A stretch of DNA of 64,000 bases from Nymphaea colorata (lineage: Eukaryota; Streptophyta; Magnoliopsida; Nymphaeales; Nymphaeaceae), in assembly GCF_008831285.2 (NCBI RefSeq), contig NC_045139.1, forward strand, positions 2,488,704 to 2,552,703. Reading direction: 5' to 3'. The position numbers were made by a program, and so were the translations under genes. Below are positions 26,957 to 42,336 of this stretch, piece after piece; position 1 is the first letter of the stretch, and each line of letters starts with the position of its first letter. The notes beneath the pieces are model-generated. The model searched no databases, was not told the DNA's origin, and was given only the letters and a program-made list of their open reading frames with translations.

Positions 26957-27097
26957 GGATTTGGTGAGAAATGCACGCCAAGAGGTCAATGTACATTTGG
27001 AGCTAGGCTGCACGATGATGAAATCAAACTCCTAGCCATGTTTGTGAAGTCGCAGGCTGAACAAGGATGGCCGAACATTGAAATTTATAAAGATTGA
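26957..27097 (+). pseudogene. Orphan terminal exon of cytochrome c6A
   Basis: A 46-codon open segment follows the acceptor TTGCAG and ends at TGA. It reads GFGEKCTPRGQCTFGARL, then LLAMFVKSQAEQGWPNI, which I recognise as the C-terminus of plant cytochrome c6A, a thylakoid-lumen haem protein. The two cysteines six residues apart match the family's disulfide-bearing loop insertion peptide. The CxxCH haem site and the axial Met should be in preceding exons, and I find neither in the 4.9 kb upstream. The retained acceptor shows a genomic fragment, not a processed copy. It is either a duplicated gene end carried into this cluster or the tail of a gene with earlier exons beyond recognition; the coding frame itself has no lesion. 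Confidence 0.8.
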
Positions 27098-27470
27098 TCT
27101 TTGTAGACAAGGGCATTTTTGTAGAATGGAGGGCTTCAAATATTGAATAATATACTACTTATACATCTGCTTGATATTGTCAGAAAAAACTACTACTGGA
27201 ATCGTAGATGCACCACTTCTTGTTCAACATGGCGAATTGGTTTTAGCTTGCTCGTCAACTTTCTTCATTAATGAAAAAACAAGCTGTTTTGGGTCTTATT
27301 TTTTTGCTGTTTGAATAGTTGGCATGTACAACTCAGTAAGGCTTGCAAGCAGGAGGATATATGTCCTAGTTGTTTGAGTATTGTTAATGTGACAACTGCA
27401 GTCTATTGACTTTCTTTCATCTACTTCATGCTAAATTTTTTTACTGTAACTCTCTTTGTCATGCTCTTAC

Positions 27471-27520
<50 letters not shown>

Positions 27521-27548
27521 GAAATCTCTTTGTCATGCTCTTACTCAC

Positions 27549-27587
<39 letters not shown>

Positions 27588-29495
27588 CTACAGAATGGTA
27601 GGTCAACTCTCATATTTGTGAAGTATTTTTTGGAAAAAAATGCTATATGTTTTTAGTCTACCATTCACCACCCCATAGAAGTTGCCCTCAAGAAAGCTGC
27701 AGACATGCGGTTGTGGTCTATTCGAACACCGGATAGAACAACAGTTTGAATAAAACATAAACAAACACTAGACATGACAGACAAAACTAACTATGAAAGA
27801 CACAAACATCAGACAGAATGGATAGATTAGACAAGATAGAAACAAACATCCGATTGGATGGACAGAACAGACAGAACAGACACACACAAAACAAATAACA
27901 TCATTGTCCATGAAAACAGGACAATAGTGTAATGGACAGGACATCCGTCCTGTTTGTCCTGTCCTAATGGACAACAATCAAACGACATCTAATTGTCCAC
28001 ACTAGCTACAACATGGCTCTGCCATTTAATATATGAACTCTTTCATATATAATCTATTGGTAGAAGCCCGAAAAAAGAATCTCAATCTACAAACATTTAA
28101 GGGAGTTTGTTTGTGCTTTGTGGAGATTTTCAAACTGCTAGGAAAGTGACCTTTTTCATTAATACACACTAGGTCGCTCTTCATAAACATTTGCATATAA
28201 AGCATTTTTACGTTCTTTTCCTTTTAGGGTATTTGCAAGTGACTTAGGTTGGCAGGCTTTTTGGTATCTTGTTAAGTTGCGGTGGGGTTAGAAATTTTTT
28301 ATTGCAGGGACCGAATAATAGTTTTAAAATTTTTATAATGCCCAAAATATAGTTTTTTAAAATTTTTGTATAGGTTAAACTAAATTTTTTACTTGAATTT
28401 CTAAAAAATGTGAGGCGGGGGCGGGGGGGGGGTGAGTTGCTGGTGTGTTTCTGTCTTGTACAGGAGTTGAATATTTGAACGCTTCTTGTCTATAATTTTC
28501 TAGTTGGAGAAGAATTTCCAGTATTTTGTTCGTGTTTATCCCTTCATAAGTTTACTCATTTTCATACTTACTGGTTAGAAGCTTGAAAACCCTTTACATA
28601 CATTGAGAAATTATGTTCGGCTAATGCGTGTGATCTTAGTGTATCTTTTAACTCCCAATAATTTTCTATATAACTTTTTTACTGCAGATGAAAAAAACCC
28701 TCTTTTATATAATTTTCTCTTCTTTTCCTTAAATATGTATAATTGCAATAATCATATTTTTTTTTATTGTGTATAATTGTCATATAACTACCATTTAGTA
28801 TTCAGCTGAGCCTGTTCATAATGATTTCCTTCTATATTTATTTTGTCTCTTCTTTCATGCTTATTGTGACAGCTGATCTCACTTAAAATAACATGTCAAT
28901 TCCTCTATTAATTTTTTTGAATGGGGCATTTATTATATACTATTGTGTGGCATGAAGAACAAGGCACTGGCTGTCAAATTGTGTCTAACGTTAAATTTCT
29001 TTGGTACAGAGGTAAATGAGATCGTTATCTACCTGCACAACACAATTAATTGCCTGATGTCATATCCAGCACATTGAATTAATATTTTACCTTTTTGTCT
29101 TTAAATGATCAACGAGGAATTTTCACTTTTTAAGCAGCAGAAGAGAACATCTTTGTCCGTACGACCTTGTTAGTAGGTGAATTGAGGATCAAAACATGAA
29201 TAAGAAGCCCAATGGGCAAATTAGGGTCGTAATTCTGAAAGTTGCTTGATGATTTGGCCGTCTGAAGTGGACGTCACAAGATTAATAAAATTTCTTGATC
29301 CAGGCCTAAATTTTAACTGTTCAGATGCGGCGTACATGGAGGCTTGGAGAACGTCGAGCAGAAAACATATAAGAAGGGAGGAAGAAACAGCCGACTCAAA
29401 TTCCTTGTATATACTGCATGCTTCCTAGTTCCTCCTCCATTGTTTGCCAATTGTACGCTAAAGAATTCTAGCATCGTTCGCACAGTGGTGAAACA
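27098..29495. other. Intergenic region upstream of CRK-1
   Basis: No gene is supported. It holds a duplicated (TC)n-(AC)n microsatellite, a region at 27.7-28.0 kb rich in GACAGA-type words ending in an inverted repeat (GGACAGGAC...GTCCTGTCC), and a G-rich tract near 28.42 kb. TATATA at 29408-29413 is a possible TATA element for CRK-1, 82 bp before its ATG. Confidence 0.5.
27445..27591. repeat. Tandem duplication of a (TC)n-(AC)n microsatellite unit
   Basis: The unit TTTGTCATGCTCTTACTCAC plus TC and AC runs occurs twice in tandem, so the flank was duplicated together with the simple repeat. Confidence 0.85.
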
Positions 29496-35093
<5,598 letters not shown>

Positions 35094-35753
35094 AAGCAAC
35101 AAAAGTTTCACCCAGAATGTATGTGAACATGGAAGACATTCTGCCAATGTACGCAAATAATGCATTGGAGAAGTGAACATGTGCCCAACGGAATTTACCT
35201 GATTCGCAATATTTATTACTTCATATTTTAGGTCTCCAACTGGGAGAGAAACAGATCTCCCTTCGGGTCATCTCTACAAGCTTAATTCTGCAGCTGCAAC
35301 TTCTATAATTTATAAGCCACACAGAAAAATAGTTGGACGCGCGATCAGAAAAATGAAATAAAAAAAAAAAAGTTGGACTCGAAACGAGATTATACATCAA
35401 GGTACTAAATACTCTGGTAAAATTTAAATGGGCAGTATGGAAAGCCTGTGTTGAAAATTTTCTCGCTTGCAACTTAGGGGAGAAAGGAAAAGAGTTACTT
35501 CTATGGACACAATTTACTGGCCGACCCTTCGCCACCGGCACTTTCTAGTCACTTGTCCATCCACATGGCCAGAACTTGGTTTCAAAAAGATTCCAAGATT
35601 GGTTGCGTTCTTAACAGAAGAGAGGCTGACATTATTGACATGAATGCATTCCATACCTGTGGCGAATATTGTCTGCTGCCTAAGCCCAAGCTTCTTGACT
35701 ATTGCTGTTTACACGGACATCAAAAAATGCCAAGGAGCCAATCGCCGCCCACT

Positions 35754-36171
35754 TAGGGCTGCACACAAGCCAAGTTGAGCCCGAGCTTCAAGCTCTGCTC
35801 GAACTCAACTTGAACACTTTATAGTAAGCTCGAGCTCAACTCGACTACACAAAATCGATCTGGAACTCAACTCGTTTAAACCATTTAACTCATTTAGGTG
35901 TTAACTTGTACAACTTTGTTAACTTGTGTAACTTGTTTAACTCATGTAACTTGTGAAACCGGTTTTGGCAATATTATATAGAGTACTGGTTTGCAAGTCA
36001 AATTGAGCATAAACCAGTCGAGTTCTTGAAACTCGAATTCAACTTATTTATCCTTCGAGTATTTTTGTAAGCTCAAACTCGGTTCATTTATAAATGAGTC
36101 GGGCATGAACCAAGCTTTTTCGAGTGAGTTTGAGTCGAGCCCGAGTTGGTTCAGCTGGTTGTGCAGCCCTA
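35754..36171. mobile_element. hAT-like MITE, AGGGCTGCACA family
   Basis: A 418-bp element starting TAGGGCTGCACA and ending TGTGCAGCCCTA, a perfect 12-bp terminal inverted repeat. It is flanked by CGCCCACT (35746-35753) and CGCTCAAT (36172-36179), an 8-bp target duplication matching at six of eight positions. The interior is full of CTCGAG/ACTCGA words and an AACTTGT-type internal repeat, with no reading frame. A degenerate copy lies at 13700-14095. Confidence 0.8.
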
Positions 36172-36300
36172 CGCTCAATGGAAGGCAGGAACAAAGAGGC
36201 CAATAAATTTCCAGACATTTTTCAGCTTACTCTTAACATTTTGCCCACATTAGCTCCCATGTGACAACGCCACTAGACACCACTATATACAAAGAGCAGA

Positions 36301-36354
36301 GCGAATCTTTTATAGTATTAATATGAAGCGAATCTTTTATAGTATTAATATGAA
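36301..36354. repeat. 27-bp tandem duplication
   Basis: The unit beginning GCGAATCTTTTATAG occurs twice without mismatch. Confidence 0.95.
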
Positions 36355-36799
36355 AAGAAAGAATTTTTATAAGTTCTGTGTGGGCAACTACCCGTACCTA
36401 TATGTAGCTCTACCACTGATGGACACTGAGCAAATAGCAATGGCGAATGCTATTGCACGACATGAAGGATTTGCCTAAATTAAGGCACAAAGGTGTAGTG
36501 CCAATTATCACAAAAAAAGTAGCATTTGCAGAGAGCAATCCAATTTTGTTTTATCGGTAATTGTAGTGCATAGACTCTAGTTGTTACAGCGGTAAATAAA
36601 GCCAATTAAAACGACCAGCAGTATTGATAATTAATTATTTGTAATCCATGAGCTGAGAAATGGACTATTCGGGAACTTAAACTTTCCTTCCACCAACTTT
36701 AGGAACTCTAGCGTCGGCACAAATTAGATGCTTTGAGTAGTTCCAATCAGGTTCGGGTCTGAGTTGGCTCGACCTATTGGATACTTCTACCTCTATTAT

Positions 36800-36930
36800 G
36801 AGTCACTAGGACTCTTCTATTTTACTGCCGTACCCGAGTCGCATCGAGTCGAGTGTGCACCAGACATGGGTGTGGTTTCGACTCACATCTGAGTCCAGTT
36901 AAAATGTTATATTATTAATTTACTTATAGA
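36800..36930. repeat. Short dispersed repeat, copy 2
   Basis: Partner of 24240-24370 in the same orientation. Confidence 0.65.
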
Positions 36931-37850
36931 TGAAGAGATGTCACTGCCTCCCCCTTATGTTCATCACCCTCAAGATTTACAAAGCTTGCTTCAGAGCTTA
37001 TTAAGCTTTAAATGAAGAAAGCATTAGGGTGTGACAAGGATCATAAGATTTGTGCATTGTAGGGCTGTTCAACAAATCGAGCTAATTCGAGCTTGACTCG
37101 AAATGAACTCGACAACCTAAACCAGTAGTGCTCGAGTTAATTGGGTTCAACTCGGTTAAGCTCGAGAAAGAATTTATATAAAGTATGTTTCATAAAATTA
37201 TCAAAAGAAGGAGATTGCTCAAATAAGATGAGTGATTGGTAAATAGGACTCGCTCATGAACAATCCTAGTGCATGATATCCTTTCTATAGTGGACCACGT
37301 TCCCACGTAGCGTGCTTGAACCTCTGGACTGCCCATACGTCGCACTAACTCCGCCAATTATTTCAAAGGACTATCCACATAAATGATAATAAAGAGTCGT
37401 ACATTTGTTATGACAATTTATTTTCAACCAAAAGGTTGGTTGATTGTATTAAATAGCCACCACACTGAGTGATGCTATCCGTAACCATATTACCGCAAAG
37501 AAATCTCAAGGCTCTACTCCCTTATCTGATAGTGCATGCACCTACCTCTGGCTTCTACAACGACACCGTGGGCCTGGGCTTCAGCCAAGTATACGGCAAG
37601 GCCTTGTGCCGAGGGCTGGGAGTGCACAGCCCAGGCTTCCACCAAAATCCAGGAGTTGTGCCCCAACAGTAGAAGGGCAATCGTATGACTTGACCGTTGT
37701 CAACTGCGCTACTCTGATGAAAACTTAGCCCGCATGATAGACGTTTACAATAGAGCCTACCAACCAACAGCGGAGAATTCATCGAATTCAACAAGCTTCG
37801 ATCACAATTTGGGAATTCTCGTGTCCCACCTGACGTCGTTGGCAACCCAG

Positions 37851-38152
37851 TGTTAGGAACAACACAGAATAAACTCTCCTCTCGCACTTTCAAGAGGGGG
37901 TTAGAAGCAACAAAGAAGAAGACAACGATTTACGTGGTTCGGAGCAATAATCTCCTACATCCACGATCGCACAGATCTCTTGTATTCTCTCTCTTCTATG
38001 AACACACAGAACATACACTCTCAAGCGGCGGCCATCCTCAAAACATAAGGATTAGGGCAAACCCGCATTTGTATAAAATGACATATACGCCCTTACAGAT
38101 TCGTGGTATTACAAATGAGTGTTCAGTATGGATCAACTTCCATACACCAACA
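37851..38152. mobile_element. Solo LTR or short LTR-type element inside the CRK pseudogene
   Basis: A 302-bp insertion with ends TGTTAGG and CCAACA, flanked by CCCAG (37846-37850) and CGCAG (38153-38157), a 5-bp target duplication with one change. It interrupts the DUF26 coding sequence exactly where CRK-1 reads continuously at 30.68 kb. No internal retrotransposon sequence is present. Its ACGATTTACGTGGTTCGG word is common in plant LTRs. Unrelated to the LTRs of the copia element in this window. Confidence 0.75.
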
Positions 38153-39596
38153 CGCAGAGCTTTGTCAATCGCATTTCTGCTACGGGCGTGTCCGTTCATT
38201 TGAAATCGAAGAGGATCTACCCTTTGGTGCAATGCATGAGAGATATCTCTGCGGACCAATGTGGGTGGTGCTTGTAGGACGCAAGCTCTGATTTTGTGGG
38301 ATGTGCTAATGGAAGCAAGGCGGTCGCATCCTCAGGGGCAGCTACAGTCTGGCTTTTGGAGTGCACCCCTTCTTTCTCGGCGATCCAACACTATCACTTC
38401 ACCAGCACAAGCATGGTGAGTCCCCACTCTTACTCCGCCGAATCACATGCTTAGAGAGGTCTAAGTCCCTAACCTTTAACATGTTTTAGTGAAAGACTGT
38501 CACCATTTTGAGTAGTAATCAGGTCGGGCCCGTTAGTTTTACTGAAAATTGTTTGGCGACGCAGTTGGTGGCTGTGATGAAGGAACTGGCTTCATGCTGT
38601 TGAACTTGGCAGACTTTTATCAGGTCTGCTCTGTTTTATTAGCTTCTGAAAGTATATCTTTCTTCCTATTTACCAGGCCCCCCATGTTCTTTTTGGCCTT
38701 CGGTACTTGATGGCAAACTAACCTCCCACTATAGTCACCTTGCTTTAGGTTCATTTTATTGTGTGCTGCAGTTATGCTTTGGTGGATAGTTCTTCTCATC
38801 TGCTTAACTGGCGGGCTCCTGCTAGTAGCAGCCTGTGCATTAAGCTTAGCTCGAAGAAGAATGCAACATCTGGGTAAACGTCATGTAGATTGAATGCTTA
38901 TCTAGGTCCTTGTTCAGAAAAAATCTCATAATTACAATTTCCTACTTCATGTCATTACTTCATGTCATTTCAGAGAAGCTAAAACAGAAAGAAGCAACCT
39001 CAATTGATACTGAGAGTGTCAAAGAGAATGAGGAGGCAAACTATGATTTACCGCAGATCAGCCTGAGGACAATAGAAGACACTACGGATAAATTTTCAAA
39101 ATCAAATAAGCTTGGGGAAGGTGGATATGGTCCTCTTCACAAGGTAATTGGAGTAATTAATTTAGTTGATTCATCTTTTTCATTGTCAATGACAGAAAAT
39201 TACTTTAAACCTGAGCTCAATTTTCTAGGCGAGCGGCACGCATTAAACTTGAGCTCTATAGTTAAACTGCGTAAGAAAACCTGTGACTTAAACCGCATCT
39301 GAAAGTTGAAAAAGGTGAACGATTTTAAAAACTAAGGGCGAAAAATTAATATCCAAATCAATTCTTCCTATAATGGGCAGCTCTTCTGAGACTGTTTCTG
39401 TATTAAAATGACAAATACAACATGATTGCTGATGCTTTCCTACCAGGGCAAGCTTCCCAATGGACAGGAGGTCACTGTGAAGAGGCTGTCTGGACGGTCT
39501 GGGCAAGGTTCGAAGGAATTCAAGAATGAAATTGAGTTGATAGTCAAACTTCAACATGTAAACCTGGTTAGGCTCATTGCTTCCTGCTTGGAGAAA

Positions 39597-39653
39597 GGGG
39601 AGAAGATGCTCATTTATGAATATAAGGGGAGAAGATGCTCATTTATGAATATA
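39597..39653 (+). repeat. 29-bp frameshifting tandem duplication in the CRK pseudogene
   Basis: A unit beginning GGGGAGAAGATGCTC is repeated head to tail within the codons for the LIYEY motif. Since 29 is not a multiple of three, it shifts the kinase frame. Confidence 0.92.
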
Positions 39654-40206
39654 TGCCCAATAAAAGCCTTGATTTCTTCCTTGAGGGTTAGTATCTTTTA
39701 ATTCTTTGACATGCTTATGCAAATAACGCTACCAAAGTTCAGGTATCTGATTATCAGAAACTGAATCTTTTACTCATTTGTCTTTGACGTCTAGGGGATA
39801 AGGTTTTTCTTTGTCAATGTTGCACTTGAGAGAGAGAGAGAGAGAGCAATCTTGGAGGGTCTGGGACATATACCTTGCTTTATATCGCATGGAACTGAAC
39901 TCTACATTCAGAGAGAGAGAGAGAGAGAGATTAATTAAATTACAAATATTGAACATTACAATGTGCAGATCCAGAAAGCCGGGTATTGCTGGATTGGGAA
40001 AAGAGGTTCAATATCATAATAGGAATAGCAAGGGGGATCCTTTATCTTCACCAAGCTTCTCGACTCAATGTCATTCATCGAGATCTCAAAGCGAGCAATG
40101 TGTTGTTAGACGAGCAACTGAATCCTAAAATTTCTGACTTCGGATTGGCGTGCATTTTCAGTGGAGTTCAGGGACAGGCAACTACCAGTATCATTGTTGG
40201 TACATA

Positions 40207-40654
40207 CTAAGTGCAAAGCTACCATAAATTGTGGTTGCTAAATAGGCCTTTATAATCACCTTGACTTCTCTCTTCATCAATTGTAGTTCTGTGCTTCCAC
40301 CATAGGATCTGATCCGAAAGTCAAATTCTTTATGCTTCCTTCATTTACATTAGGTGAAACACTGATCTTTTTTTGGTGAAAAGTATCATAAGATCTGCAG
40401 AAAACAAATCATTTCTTTTATTCTTATGACTAAACGGCATGCCAGTCCTATACATACAGGATCACAGAGTTGTGATCTCAACTTGTTAAAGAAAAGAAGC
40501 AAAAAATGCTAGTCAAAACTTCTTTTTTCAGGTGCTAGTGAACAATGGAGATGAACAGCATAATTATACAAGTGAAAAAGTGTTTATAAATTGGCAAAAA
40601 CTTTGAGTACTGGTTCTTCGTGCCCAAATGCAAACCCACTCAAGAACTGAATCG

Positions 40655-40695
<41 letters not shown>

Positions 40696-41195
40696 ATACA
40701 AGCAGCATAAGGATAACAGTAAGCTAACCATGCCATGAGTCAGAACACGATGGAGACATGCGTCATCATTATTTGAGCATCATTTCCTACATATTTTCTT
40801 TCTCCTCTACAACAATCGGAGGCATGCTGATGTTGATGCTTGTATAAATATATATTTAAGGATTGACCTATAACTAGAAAAAACAAAAGTGGTATTTTGC
40901 CCGTTGGACTGCATTAGTGATAAAGTTTATTTTCTTCTTCCTCGCGGCTTTGAATTTGTGACTTCTTGGTAAGCAGTTTTTTTTTTTTAAATGTGTAATA
41001 AATTGAAAGCTTATCAAGGAAAAATAAATTAAAAACAATGACGGCTTCAAGCGGCGAAGCATTGGTATATAGACTAGGAGGTCCTCACTCTCACTAGCCA
41101 GCATCCCGCTGGCATAAGGCTCAACAAACTCGGGTTTGGGCTGGCCCAAAGCCTTTCTCGGTAGCCCAAGCTCGGCCCCTTAGTTATCAGGTTGA

Positions 41196-41270
<75 letters not shown>

Positions 41271-41349
41271 CCAGTGGTGGAGCCACATGGTGATTGGTGT
41301 GTGGGCAGTTGCCACACTAGTCTTTTAAAATTACCTTATGAACGAGAAA
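40207..41349. other. Intergenic region between the CRK pseudogene and a TNL relic
   Basis: No gene. It includes (TA)n runs at 40661-40692 and 41199-41269 and, directly after the latter, the left end of a CAGTGGC-type MITE (CCAGTGGTGGAGCC near 41271). The two missing CRK exons are not present. Confidence 0.6.
41199..41269. repeat. (TA)n microsatellite, about 70 bp
   Basis: An uninterrupted TA run adjoining a MITE end. Confidence 0.95.
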
Positions 41350-41830
41350 CAACAGCCACCACGGCATCGTTGTTCATGTAGACATCCCTGCAGATGACGC
41401 CCAGTTGCTGTTTCAAACCTCAATTCAATTCAGGGATCCATTTGATAACATCTGCGAACAACACGTCCCCAAAGTGGAACTTGGAGAGGGCATGGCGAGA
41501 CGATGATGGTGGCGAGTGGAGGATCTGATTCTCACAGGAGGTCGATGATGCAGGTTTCTGTCAACTGCTGGTGGTTACCTCAGGAGTCCAATCGATGGCG
41601 GATGTGATGATATTATCAAGGTCCTGCTACTGCTCCCTCTGTAGATTTCTGCTGATCACCAAGAGCAGAGGAACATAAAACCTGTGATTTTCTAGTCCTA
41701 CTACTCGTTCACTTACTTCTCTTGAGGAGGTTTGCATTTCGGGAAAGAAGAAACCAGGCACAACTTTTTGCCATTTCATTTTCTTATTTTCCTTGCTATT
41801 CTTATATAATCAATTAGCTATGAAAGACTT
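41350..41830 (+). pseudogene. Relic of a TNL last exon and 3' flank
   Basis: Translates, with frameshifts, to VVHVDIPADDAQLLF, VPKVELGEGMARR and GYLRSPIDGG-like fragments that match the last exons of TNL-1 (21660-22074) and TNL-2. The similarity continues past the stop into the 3' flank (AACCAGGC, TATATAAT-AATTAGCTTA-like words). No TIR, NB-ARC or LRR exon lies directly upstream, so only the 3' end survives. The copia element begins 10 bp later. Confidence 0.8.
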
Positions 41831-41840
41831 GAGTGTCTTC

Positions 41841-42322
41841 TGTAAGATCATTTGGTGGGCCGGCATATGTCTATGAGAAATTTCAGACATTATGGCTGTC
41901 TTAACGTAAATATCCGCTTAAGTGATTGCATTTTGGGATATTACGTCATTTTAGATGGTATGGGGTAATTTTGAAATGTATAGATACCAGTACGCAATTA
42001 CGGACTCTTTGATGGGTGGAATCCGTAATTGTCCTCATTATAAAATGGTAGTGGTCCCTGGGGTCGTGCAAGGGTTGCCTGGAACAGTTGCTTTTGGTTT
42101 CTAGGGTTTTCTCTTCCCCATCTGAGAGAGACCTCACGCGCACCGCACGTACCCTGGAAGACCCTGCTGCGATCTTTCCGTGCACCAGATCAGATGGATT
42201 CAGGTACGCTTCCGCTTCAGTTTAAGGTTTCGTTTATTTCAATGATTTAGCAAGAGCATGATCCTATTTAGGGTATATATACGTTTGGTTTTGTATATGC
42301 GTTATGGCGAGAAATCCCACCA
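41841..42322 (+). repeat. 5' LTR of the copia element
   Basis: 482 bp, TG...CA ends. TTATAAAATGG near 42040 is a possible TATA region. Aligns base for base with the 3' LTR without gaps. Confidence 0.95.
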
Positions 42323-42324
42323 TT

Positions 42325-42336
42325 TGGTATCAGAGC
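42325..42336 (+). other. Primer-binding site (initiator tRNA-Met)
   Basis: TGGTATCAGAGC lies two bases after the 5' LTR and is the standard plant copia primer site, complementary to the tRNA-Met 3' end. Confidence 0.95.

Larger units (their letters stand above)
35094..37495. other. Intergenic region between CRK-1 and the CRK pseudogene
   Basis: No gene. It contains the intact MITE at 35754-36171, a 27-bp tandem duplication, the right end of a CAGTGGC-type MITE near 36.38-36.42 kb, the second 24.24-kb-type repeat, and a TAGGGCTGTTCAAC left-end fragment of the AGGGCTG element near 37.06-37.17 kb. Confidence 0.6.
37496..40206 (+). pseudogene. CRK pseudogene (CRK-2)
   Basis: A paralogue of CRK-1 keeping parts of five exons. 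The ectodomain begins only within DUF26 module 3 (LKALLPYLIVHAP), loses about 20 bp inside its cysteine motif, has stops, and is split by a solo LTR. The transmembrane exon (38772-38873), P-loop exon (38974-39143, with GEGGYGPLHK), kinase exon 39447-39686 and catalytic exon 39969-40206 ([14 protein letters not shown]) are recognisable at paralogous positions. The kinase exon is 29 bp longer than in CRK-1 owing to a frameshifting tandem duplication. The donor after the catalytic exon is CT instead of GT. The last two CRK exons are absent, so no active kinase can result. Confidence 0.9.
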
